Shown here: positions 7,809 to 16,516 of the stretch, piece by piece
How the letters are laid out: each line of letters starts with the position of its first letter
Position numbering within the stretch: position 1 is the first letter of the stretch
Assembly (NCBI GenBank): GCA_035538335.1
Contig: DATLKN010000022.1
Coordinates: 1 to 64,000, forward strand
DNA: 64,000 nucleotides
Direction of reading: 5' to 3'
From: AP-15 sp035538335
Lineage (GTDB): Bacteria; Pseudomonadota; Alphaproteobacteria; ATCC43930; CGMCC-115725
Position numbers and translations under genes: made by a program
Notes under the pieces: generated by a model
Databases searched by the model: none
The model's input: the letters and a program-made list of their open reading frames with translations, nothing else
What the model was told of the DNA's origin: nothing

Positions 7809-10613
7809 TCACGCGGCGAGCGCCTCGGCGACGAGCCGGGCCTGCTCCTTGACATGCTCCTTGAAAAGCCCGGTGGCGGGCGAGGCCGCCTCGGACCGCC
7901 CAGCAAAGCGCGGCCGCTTGGCTGCCAAGTAGAGACCCGAAAGCACCTGCTCGATCCGCCGATCGACGAAACTCCAGGCGCCCATGTTGCGCGGCTCTTC
8001 CTGGCACCAGACGATCTCGGCGTGGCGATAACGCTGCAGCAATCTTCCGAGCGCGTTGAAGGGGAACGGATAGAGCTGCTCGACCCGGATGATCGCGACG
8101 CGGTCGTCCTTCTTCTCGGCGCGCGCCGCGGCGAGATCGAAATAGACTTTGCCGCTGCACAGCACGACGCGGCGCACCTTGTCGTCGGCAGCGATCGCCC
8201 CGTTCTCCGGAATGATTCGGCGAAAGGCGGTGCCGGGTCCCATTTCGTCGAGGCGGGAGAAAACCTCTTTCGCGCGCAGCAGCGATTTCGGCGTGGCAAT
8301 GACGAGAGGCTTCCGGAACTTGCGCCGGACCTGCCGCCGCAGCGCGTGGAAATAATTGGCCGCGCTCGTCAGGTTGCAGACCTGCAGATTGTCCTCGGCG
8401 CAGAGTTCCAGATAGCGCTCGATGCGTGCCGAGGAGTGTTCTGGCCCCTGCCCCTCGTAGCCGTGCGGCAGCAGCATGACGAGGCCGCTCATGCGCAGCC
8501 ACTTGGTCTCGCCCGACGCGATGAATTGGTCGATCAACACCTGAGCGCCGTTGGCGAAATCGCCGAATTGCGCCTCCCACAAATCGAGCGTCGCCGGGTC
8601 GGCAAGACTGTAGCCGTATTCGAAGCCGAGCACGGCTGCCTCGGAGAGCGGGCTGTCGATGATGTCGAACCGGGCCTGCCCCGCGCGCACATGATTGAGC
8701 GGGACGTACCGCGCTTCGCTTTCCTGGTCGAACAGCACGGCGTGGCGCTGCGAAAAGGTGCCGCGGCCGCTGTCTTGGCCGGACATGCGGACATGCGTGC
8801 CTTCCGCGCACAAGGAACCGATCGCCAGTGCCTCGGCGGTCGCCCAATCGATGCCTTCGCCGGTTTCGAAGGCGGCGGCCTTCGCCTCGAGCTGGCGCGC
8901 GATCTTGCGGTTGAGGCTGAAGCCTTGCGGCACCGTCGTCAGCGCATGCCCGACTTCCCGCAACAGCTCGATCGGCGTCCCGGTGTCGCCGCGGCGGTCG
9001 TCGTCGAGCGCCGGCTCCAGCCCCGCCCAGGCGCCTTCGAGCCAATCGGCTTTGTTCGGGCGATAACTCTTGGCGGCTGCGAACTCGGCTTCCAACCGTT
9101 CGATGAAGCTCGTTGCGATCGATTGCGCCTCGTCCTCGCCGAGGATCCCCGACTCGATCAGCTTCTTCGCATAGATCTGCCGCGTCGTCGGGTGGCGCGC
9201 GATCGTGCGGTACATCAAGGGCTGCGTGAAGGCGGGCTCGTCCGTCTCGTTGTGCCCGTGCCGGCGATAGCAATAGAGATCGATGACGACGTCCTTCCTG
9301 AACTCCTGCCGATATTCGACAGCGGCGCGCGCGACCGTCACGACCGCGTCCGGATCGTCGGCGTTGACATGGAAGATCGGCGCCTGGACGAACTTCGCGA
9401 TGTCGGAGGGGTAAGGGCTCGAGCGCGCCGCCACCGGGCTCGTCGTAAAGCCGATCTGGTTGTTGACGACCACATGGATCGCGCCGCCGATGCGATAGCC
9501 GTCGAGCATCGACAGTTCGAAGGTTTCGGCGACAAGGCCCTGTCCGGCGAAGGCGGCGTCGCCGTGCATCACGATGGCCGCGACCTCCTTGCGCTCGGCA
9601 TCGCCGCGCTGACGCTGCTTGGCGCGGACTTTGCCGAGAACGACCGGATCGACCGCCTCCAAATGCGACGGGTTGGCAGCGAGCGACAGGTGCACGCTGG
9701 CGCCTGCGACCTCGCGGTCGCCGGACGTGCCGAGATGGTATTTGACGTCGCCCGAGCCGTGCACATGCTCCGGGTTCGCCGCGTTGCCCTGGAACTCGGA
9801 AAAGATCGCGGCAAACGGCTTGCCGACGAAATTGGCGAGCACGTTCAATCGCCCGCGATGCGGCATGCCGATGACGAATTCGCGGATGCCCAGTTCGGCG
9901 CCGCGCGCGAGGATCGTCTCGAGCGTCGGCATCAGCGATTCGGCGCCTTCGATGCCGAACCGCTTCGTCCCGGTATAGCGCCGGTCGAGAAACCGCTCAA
10001 ACGTTTCGGCGATGGTCAGGCTGCGCAATACTTCCTTGCGGATCGACGACGACGGCTCGACACGCCCGCGCTTCTCGAACTTCTGCTGGATCCAGGCCCG
10101 CTCGGCCGGGGTCTGGATGTGCATGTACTCGACGCCGATCGTGCCGCAATAGATTTCGCGCAGAGCGCCGAGAAGCCGGCGCAGGCTCACGCGCTCGAAC
10201 CCGAGCAGGTTGTTGACGAAAATTTCGCGGTCGAGGTCGGCCTCGGTGAAGCCCCAGTTCCGATAGTCGAGCTCGGGATGATGGGCACGCTCGGCGAGGC
10301 CGAGGGGGTCGAGCCGCGCCTCCAGATGGCCGCGCACCCGGTAGGCGCGGATCAGATTGAGGGCGCGGATCGAATCGAGAATGCGCTCGCGCCGCTCGAC
10401 AGCGGCGGCAGGCGGCGAAGCAACGCCGTTCGACCGCCATTGCGGGCCTCGCCGCTCCGCCTCGAGGGAGGCCGCATCGTCGCCGATTTCGGCGAAGAAG
10501 CGGCGCCAGCTTTCGTCCACCGATTCGGGCTTATCGAGAAAGCGGCGATACAGCTCGGCGATGAAGCCGGCATTGGCGCCCATCAAGAATGCGGTACCGT
10601 TCAGATCAGCCAT
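7809..10613 (-). CDS. odhA: 2-oxoglutarate dehydrogenase E1
   Basis: This thiamine-diphosphate-dependent E1 decarboxylates 2-oxoglutarate and succinylates the lipoyl arm of E2. The 934-residue length is typical. Recognisable blocks are the N-terminal E2-binding helix region (FLMGANAGFIAELYRRF), GMPHRGRLNVLANFVGKPF around the substrate site, the ThDP/Mg region (VVMHGDAAFAGQGLVAETF type) and the C-terminal RVEQLYPFPFNAL and QEEPRNMGAW. It is separated from sucD by 178 bases that contain repeat units, and leads directly into odhB. Confidence 0.97.
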   Translation of the reverse strand: MADLNGTAFLMGANAGFIAELYRRFLDKPESVDESWRRFFAEIGDDAASLEAERRGPQWRSNGVASPPAAAVERRERILDSIRALNLIRAYRVRGHLEARLDPLGLAERAHHPELDYRNWGFTEADLDREIFVNNLLGFERVSLRRLLGALREIYCGTIGVEYMHIQTPAERAWIQQKFEKRGRVEPSSSIRKEVLRSLTIAETFERFLDRRYTGTKRFGIEGAESLMPTLETILARGAELGIREFVIGMPHRGRLNVLANFVGKPFAAIFSEFQGNAANPEHVHGSGDVKYHLGTSGDREVAGASVHLSLAANPSHLEAVDPVVLGKVRAKQRQRGDAERKEVAAIVMHGDAAFAGQGLVAETFELSMLDGYRIGGAIHVVVNNQIGFTTSPVAARSSPYPSDIAKFVQAPIFHVNADDPDAVVTVARAAVEYRQEFRKDVVIDLYCYRRHGHNETDEPAFTQPLMYRTIARHPTTRQIYAKKLIESGILGEDEAQSIATSFIERLEAEFAAAKSYRPNKADWLEGAWAGLEPALDDDRRGDTGTPIELLREVGHALTTVPQGFSLNRKIARQLEAKAAAFETGEGIDWATAEALAIGSLCAEGTHVRMSGQDSGRGTFSQRHAVLFDQESEARYVPLNHVRAGQARFDIIDSPLSEAAVLGFEYGYSLADPATLDLWEAQFGDFANGAQVLIDQFIASGETKWLRMSGLVMLLPHGYEGQGPEHSSARIERYLELCAEDNLQVCNLTSAANYFHALRRQVRRKFRKPLVIATPKSLLRAKEVFSRLDEMGPGTAFRRIIPENGAIAADDKVRRVVLCSGKVYFDLAAARAEKKDDRVAIIRVEQLYPFPFNALGRLLQRYRHAEIVWCQEEPRNMGAWSFVDRRIEQVLSGLYLAAKRPRFAGRSEAASPATGLFKEHVKEQARLVAEALAA

Positions 10614-10671
10614 TACTCAGTCCAACCGAACGGATCACCGCAGAGACCCGGAGATGACGGAGGATGAATCG

Positions 10672-10766
10672 TCCCGGCCCACGGGTCCGCGCTTCGCGCG
10701 GCCCGAGGATAAACTCTGGCCGGGACCCACTCTGCCGTGGATACCGGCCTTCGCCGGCATGACAAA
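10672..10766. repeat. Palindromic repeat units between sucD and odhA
   Basis: Two elements occupy most of the gap. The first has outer arms TCCCGGCC (10672-10679) and GGCCGGGA (10718-10725) with an inner GC-rich stem around GCGCTTCGCGC. The second, about 10735-10765, is a hairpin with arms ACCGGC and GCCGGC around CTTC, flanked by GGAT and ATGAC; this resembles the common bacterial repeat whose core is CCGGCNTTCGCCGG. They would make structured RNA inside the TCA operon transcript. Confidence 0.65.
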
Positions 10767-10791
10767 GAGTGTCGTGGCTCCGTGCTGACCG

Positions 10792-11666
10792 TTATCCATT
10801 GAGCAATTCGTACATCGTCGTGCCGATCGCGGCAGGCGACGGCGAGATCGTCACGCCGGCGCCCTTCAGCGCCTCGATCTTGTCGCCGGCGCCGCCCTTG
10901 CCACCCGAAATGATCGCCCCGGCATGGCCCATACGGCGGCCCGGCGGCGCGGTCGCACCGGCGATGAAGCCGACGACCGGCTTTTTGATCTTCGCGGATT
11001 TGAGCAGCGCCGCGCCCTCTTCCTCGCCAGCGCCGCCGATCTCGCCGATCATGACGATCGCCTGCGTCTCTTCGTCGGCGAGAAACATCTCGAGCACATC
11101 GACAAAGCTCGTGCCGTTGATCGGGTCGCCGCCGATGCCGGCGCAGCTCGACTGCCCGAGCCCGACCGCGGTCGTCTGCGCGACGGCCTCGTAGGTCAGC
11201 GTGCCCGAGCGCGAGACGATGCCGACGCGGCCGCGGCGGTGGATGTGCCCCGGCATGATGCCGATCTTGCACTCGTCCGGCGTGATGACGCCGGGGCAAT
11301 TGGGGCCGATGAGACGGGTGCGCGTACCGCAGAGGGCGCGCTTGACGGCCACCATGTCGAGGACCGGGATGCCCTCGGTGATGCAGATGACCAGCGGGAT
11401 CTGCGCCTCGACCGCCTCGAGGATCGCGTCGGCGGCGAAGGGCGGCGGCACATAGATGACGCTCGCTGTGCAGCCCGTCTCGGCGACCGCTTCGCGAACG
11501 GTGTTGAAGACCGGCAGGTCGAGGTGGCGGGTGCCGCCTTTGCCCGGCGTCACGCCGCCGACCATCTTGGTGCCGTAGGCGATCGCCTGCTCGGAGTGGA
11601 AGGTGCCCTGCGCGCCGGTGAAGCCCTGGCAGATGACGCGCGTCTCGGCATTGACGAGGATCGCCA

Positions 11667-11667
<1 letters not shown>
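10792..11667 (-). CDS. sucD: Succinyl-CoA synthetase alpha subunit
   Basis: The alpha subunit binds CoA and carries the phosphohistidine of succinyl-CoA synthetase, which makes ATP or GTP from succinyl-CoA. The 291-residue protein has the CoA-binding Rossmann region (GFTGAQGTFHSEQAIAYG), the signature GPNCPGVITPDECKIGIMPG and the phosphorylated-His block RMGHAGAIISGGKGGAGDK. The start overlaps the sucC stop as TAATG (11665-11669), so the two subunits are translationally coupled and made in equal amounts. Confidence 0.97.
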
Positions 11668-12836
<1,169 letters not shown>

Positions 12837-12934
12837 CGGGCCCCGCTAAGCTCGGAAAGACGGCGACAGCGCGCCCCTATAGATAGCATCCGCGTGCGGC
12901 CGCACAATCGGGCGCGGCCGCCGCGCGGCGCGGC

Positions 12935-13888
12935 TCAGATCTGCATCTTTCTGACGACCTCGACGAGGCCTTGCACGCCCGCCACCGATTTGTCGAATGC
13001 CGCCTGCTCGTCGCGCGACAGTTTCAATTCGACGATGCGTTCCACCCCGCCGGCGCCGAGCACGACGGGCACGCCGACATAGAGGCCGTTGACGCCGTAC
13101 TGCCCATCGAGCCAGGCGGCGCAGGGGAGCACGCGCTTCTTGTCGCGCAAATAGGCCTCGGCCATCTGGATCGCCGAGCTTGCGGGCGCGTAGAAGGCCG
13201 AGCCGGTCTTCAACAGCGCGACGATCTCGCCGCCGCCGTCGCGTGTCCGCTGCACGATCCGGTCGATCCGTTCGCGCGTCGTCCACCCCATCTCGACGAG
13301 GTCGGGGAGCGGGATGCCGGCGACGGTCGCGTAGCGCGGCAGCGGCACCATCGCGTCGCCGTGCCCGCCGAGCACGAAGGCGGTCACGTCCTCGACCGAC
13401 ACCTTGAACTCCTCGGCGAGGAAATAGCGAAAGCGGGCGCTGTCGAGCACGCCCGCCATGCCGACGACGCGGTGATAGGGCAGCCCGCAAGCCTCGCGCA
13501 TGACCCACACCATGACGTCGAGCGGGTTGGTGATCGTGATGACGAAGGCGCCCGGGCAGTGCCGCTTGATCGCCGCGCCGACGGTCGAGACGATCTTGGC
13601 GTTGACCCCGATGAGGTCGTCGCGGCTCATGCCGGGCTTGCGCGGGATACCGGCGGTGACGATGACGACATCGGCGCCTGCGATCGCGGCGTAATCGTTG
13701 CTGCCGGCAACGACGGCGTCGTAGCCCTCGATCGCCGAGCCCTGGACGATGTCGAGCGCCTTGCCCTGCGGCACGCCCTCGACGACGTCGCACAGCACGA
13801 CGTCGCCCAGTTCCTTGAGCCCGGCCAAGAGGGCGAGCGTGCCGCCGATCTGCCCGGCGCCGATCAGCGCGATTTTGTTGCGTGCCAT
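12935..13888 (-). CDS. mdh: Malate dehydrogenase (LDH-like type)
   Basis: This enzyme oxidises malate to oxaloacetate with NAD+. The 317-residue protein has an N-terminal dinucleotide-binding motif (ALIGAGQIGGTLALLAG), a substrate-binding RKPGMSRDDL with the mobile-loop Arg, NPLDVMVWVMREACGLP and the catalytic His in LGGHGDAMVPLPRY. It is of the type 3, LDH-like class found in alphaproteobacteria. It is the first gene of the minus-strand TCA cluster; the 98-base gap to sucC is short enough for one transcript. Confidence 0.97.
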   Translation of the reverse strand: MARNKIALIGAGQIGGTLALLAGLKELGDVVLCDVVEGVPQGKALDIVQGSAIEGYDAVVAGSNDYAAIAGADVVIVTAGIPRKPGMSRDDLIGVNAKIVSTVGAAIKRHCPGAFVITITNPLDVMVWVMREACGLPYHRVVGMAGVLDSARFRYFLAEEFKVSVEDVTAFVLGGHGDAMVPLPRYATVAGIPLPDLVEMGWTTRERIDRIVQRTRDGGGEIVALLKTGSAFYAPASSAIQMAEAYLRDKKRVLPCAAWLDGQYGVNGLYVGVPVVLGAGGVERIVELKLSRDEQAAFDKSVAGVQGLVEVVRKMQI

Positions 13889-13975
13889 CGCAATGCCCCG
13901 TCTCGTAAAGCGGCCGGCGTCTTAGCGCGATTCCGAGAGGCCGGCAAGGCAAGGGCGAGCGGTTGCGGCGGTCCG

Positions 13976-14460
13976 TTACAGCCATCTGCGTACGCGCTCT
14001 CGATAGCTGCTCCACTCCGCCCCGAAATCCCTCTCGAGCTGCTTTTCCTCGTGCCGGGTGAATAGATCGACGAGCGGCAGATGCAGGAGGGTGACGGCGA
14101 CCGCGGCGGGCGAGCCCAGCAGCAATGCCGCTCCGAGAAAGACGAACGCGTTGCCGCCGAGATAGAGCGGGTTTCGCGAAAAGCGGTACGGGCCGGAGGT
14201 GATCAGTGTGCGCTGCGGTGACAGCGAGATCACCTTCATCCGGTTCCGGTAGAAGTGGAAGGTGGCCCACACGCGCAGCAAAATCCCGCGAGGAGCAGCA
14301 GGCAGCCGGCGACCGCCGCCGGAAGCGAGCGGAAATCGTCGACGCCGAGGAACCGGTCAATGCCCGTGCCGACGAAGGCGACGAGGAGACCGACAATCAC
14401 GACCCCGATGTTGTGCAGGATGCTTTTTGCGAGGGGCACAAGCGGCGATACATGCGGCAC
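13976..14460 (-). pseudogene. Isoprenylcysteine carboxyl methyltransferase-like membrane protein, frameshifted
   Basis: Two overlapping minus-strand frames together make one recognisable membrane protein. The upstream frame encodes the N-terminal membrane helices (LHNIGVVIVGLLVAFVG, then LPAAVAGCLLLLAGF). The downstream frame (13976-14281) encodes FYRNRMKVISL, TSGPYRFSRNPLYLGG and the closing RHEEKQLERDFGAEWSSY, the C-terminal signature of the ICMT/PEMT-like methyltransferase superfamily. Adding one T to the T run (A run at 14280-14283 on the plus strand) joins them without a gap, reading AGFLLRVWATFHFYRN. It is therefore a one-base frameshift, either real or a sequencing error. The start at GTG 14460 is a guess. 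Confidence 0.7.
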
Positions 14461-14584
14461 TGCGATCTTTCGGTGATATCCCGGCCCGCAGCAGCGCACA
14501 ATGCAGGCGCCATATGTGCGCCCTATCGCCAGAAGGGTTGAAGGGCGCGTCGGGGAGTGCAATATTTGCATCCCGGGAGGCGGG

Positions 14585-14818
14585 ATGCCGACGATCGCAC
14601 GTTTCGGGGCCGTGACCGTCCGAGTTTATCCAGGCGACCACAGACCACCACACTTTCATATCGTCGCTCCCGATTTTCAGGTGCTGGTACGGATATCGGA
14701 TCTGACCGTGATCGCGGGCGAAGCCCGGCCTGCGCAAATCGCCGGAGCTATCGCTTGGGCGACCGCGCATCGCGAACTTCTGGCGTTCAAATGGCTGGAG
14801 CTGAACGAGCAGGGCTGA
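14585..14818 (+). CDS. DUF4160 domain protein
   Basis: A 77-residue protein beginning MPTIARFGAVTVRVYPGDH. The HRPPHFHIVAPDFQVLVRI block, in which an H-x-P-P-H-x-H cluster lies early, is typical of DUF4160, as is the closing WATAHRELLAFKWLELNE. Members are usually paired with a DUF2442 gene, often carrying a helix-turn-helix, and the pairs look like toxin-antitoxin modules, although that role is not proven. The DUF2442/HTH gene follows four bases later. ATG 14585 was chosen because it follows a GGGAGGCGGG ribosome-binding sequence. Confidence 0.8.
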   Translation: MPTIARFGAVTVRVYPGDHRPPHFHIVAPDFQVLVRISDLTVIAGEARPAQIAGAIAWATAHRELLAFKWLELNEQG

Positions 14819-14822
14819 GAAC

Positions 14823-15689
14823 ATGCCGAGAAAGACGTTGCCACGAATTATTACCGTAACGGCGGCACGGAAGCCCTCGACGCTTCGCATCGAATGGGAC
14901 CGAGGCGGAGAATCGCTGGTCGATGTCTCCGCCTCGATTGAGAAATTCCGCATTTACGAGCCGCTGCGCCATTCGCCCGAGCTGTTCTCTCGCGTCAAGG
15001 TCGGGGAATACGGCGCCGATATCATATGGTCAGACGAAATCGACATGTCCGCGGACCTGCTCTGGCATCTCGCGCAGGAACAATCGGGCGCCACGATGAG
15101 CGCCGAGGAGTTCAGCGAATGGCGCGAACGGCAAGGCTATACGCTCGATGCGGCCGCAAAGGCCCTCGGCATCAGCCGCCGCATGGTCGCCTATTACGAA
15201 AGCGGCGACCGCCCGGTCCCTCGCGTCGTCGCGCTCGCGACAAAGGCACTGCGCCTCGATCCGGACGGACGAAGCGCTGACCCGTCGCGTGGTGCCCCCG
15301 TGGCCCCGATTGCCAGCGCACCTGCACTCGCACGGCAGAGTTTGAGGAACAGACAGCGTGGCGCAAAACCAGCGCGCACGGCGCGCTACCGGGACGATCT
15401 CCCACAGATGACGACCGCCAAAGCGCGTTATGGACACTTCCCCGGCGCTCGCTGGTCCGCGGTCGAGACACCCGGGGTCCTCGGTAATCTGCCGGATAGC
15501 GACAACCTCTGGCACGCCCCGCATCCGCGCCGGGAGAGCCGGAGGGGCCGCCACGACGCAGTCGCAAGGGAAATTTTCCGCCATAGGAGACGGCCTGGGC
15601 GAACCCGAGCTATCCGAGGCGAAGATCAGAAATCAAATTGGGACAATCCTCACAGGAATCGCGCCCATGGTTCTCAGGAACCAGCGTAA
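14823..15689 (+). CDS. DUF2442 domain protein with C-terminal Xre-type HTH, probably frameshifted
   Basis: Residues 1-80 match a DUF2442 domain (LRIEWDRGGESLVDVSASIE, EYGADIIWSDEIDMSADLLW). Residues 92-138 form a helix-turn-helix (MSAEEFSEWRERQGYTLDAA, GISRRMVAYYESGDRPVPR). Such proteins normally end soon after the HTH. Here the frame runs on for about 145 arginine- and proline-rich residues that look non-coding. One extra G in the AAAGG run at 15242-15246 would give LATKGTAPRSGRTKR and a stop at 15278-15280, the expected length. The functional gene is therefore probably 14823-15280 with a one-base deletion. It is likely the DNA-binding, autoregulating partner of the DUF4160 gene. Confidence 0.7.
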   Translation: MPRKTLPRIITVTAARKPSTLRIEWDRGGESLVDVSASIEKFRIYEPLRHSPELFSRVKVGEYGADIIWSDEIDMSADLLWHLAQEQSGATMSAEEFSEWRERQGYTLDAAAKALGISRRMVAYYESGDRPVPRVVALATKALRLDPDGRSADPSRGAPVAPIASAPALARQSLRNRQRGAKPARTARYRDDLPQMTTAKARYGHFPGARWSAVETPGVLGNLPDSDNLWHAPHPRRESRRGRHDAVAREIFRHRRRPGRTRAIRGEDQKSNWDNPHRNRAHGSQEPA

Positions 15690-15766
15690 ATCGACTGGTC
15701 GAACTTGAAGGTTCGCGAAACACACGCAAAATTTCTCGAAGAACCAAATCTACGGAAGGCTAACAG
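15281..15766. other. Region with no convincing gene, between the HTH gene and the orphan CDS
   Basis: If the DUF2442/HTH gene ends at 15280, these 486 bases hold no supported gene. Several short frames cross the region on both strands, but none gives a recognisable domain. Base composition falls toward the right end (from about 15640), where the sequence becomes AT-richer before the ATG at 15767. This fits a junction of acquired DNA. Confidence 0.4.
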
Positions 15767-16474
15767 ATGAACCAGAACCTGAATTTCAGAATCCCCGCCG
15801 TGGATCAGCTATGTGCCGCTGTGATCGAAGCTACACAAAAATTGGGGGGGCCACACGAATTTTTCAAAAAGTTAGGTGAGGATTCCCGCAGATTCTCAGA
15901 CCAGTTTTCGAGAAGTGAGCCCTGGTTACGTTCTGTCTTGGTGCGATGCGTTGACGATCTGAATTTCCGCGAACGCGTGCTTTCAGGGATATCGAACCAG
16001 CCCGACAGAGAGTCCTTGAAGGTATTTTTGGAGGCCTGGGATGTTTGGAAAGAGCTAGAGCCCGAGGATCACAACTGGCTGAGGCTGGCCCTCGTAGGTG
16101 CGCCTGTCGAGGAACTGCTCAAATCCATTCCGTACCGTAGCAACGAGGTTTTCAGGTGCACTTCGGCCCTTCAGCTAGATGCGTATCACGAAGATTTACT
16201 GGTCAAATCGGCGATTCAGCTTTCATCTCCGAACAAAGACCTAGGCGGAGAGGGCGTGCTCGTTCTCTCTGGCGCAATAGGCAGTTATATAGAATCTGTT
16301 CGCCTGATACTTCAATCACTGCTCTTGGCGAAGCGAGAATTGGATTTATTTAGAGTCCCGAAGGAGGCAAAAATTATTGAGCGAATCATGCGAGAGCTTG
16401 GCGAACTAGCACAGGTGGTCGAGAGACTGCGGGAGCAATTCCAGAAGATGGTGGTGGACAGGGACGGCCGATGA
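15767..16474 (+). CDS. Hypothetical 235-residue helical protein, AT-rich
   Basis: The protein is not recognised. It starts MNQNLNFRIPAVDQL after a GGAAGG ribosome site seven bases upstream. It looks entirely soluble and mostly helical: an amphipathic N-terminal half with FFKKLGEDSRRFSDQF, WLRSVLVRCVDDLNFR and SLKVFLEAWDVWKELE, and a charged C-terminal helix (IIERIMRELGELAQVVERLR) that may be a coiled coil. Codon use is clearly less GC-biased than in the neighbours (many A- or T-ending codons such as aaa, ttt and aga), which suggests recent horizontal acquisition. It lies convergent to scpA next to the TA-like pair. A defence or TA accessory role is possible but unsupported. Confidence 0.65.
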   Translation: MNQNLNFRIPAVDQLCAAVIEATQKLGGPHEFFKKLGEDSRRFSDQFSRSEPWLRSVLVRCVDDLNFRERVLSGISNQPDRESLKVFLEAWDVWKELEPEDHNWLRLALVGAPVEELLKSIPYRSNEVFRCTSALQLDAYHEDLLVKSAIQLSSPNKDLGGEGVLVLSGAIGSYIESVRLILQSLLLAKRELDLFRVPKEAKIIERIMRELGELAQVVERLREQFQKMVVDRDGR

Positions 16475-16516
16475 ACTACTCAAATTTATTTGAACGGCGG
16501 AGATCTGTTACGCTTT

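Noticed and set aside
7296..10667. 1123-codon open frame on the plus strand opposite odhB/odhA
   Set aside because: It is antisense to conserved genes, has no recognisable domain and is an effect of high GC content.
15281..15689. C-terminal extension of the DUF2442/HTH protein as a new domain
   Set aside because: The residues are Arg/Pro-rich without a conserved pattern, and a one-base change restores the normal end at 15280.
16478..16495. AT palindrome TCAAAT-TT-ATTTGA as a regulatory site or terminator
   Set aside because: It is short, lies between two convergent genes and has no T-tract or known operator match.
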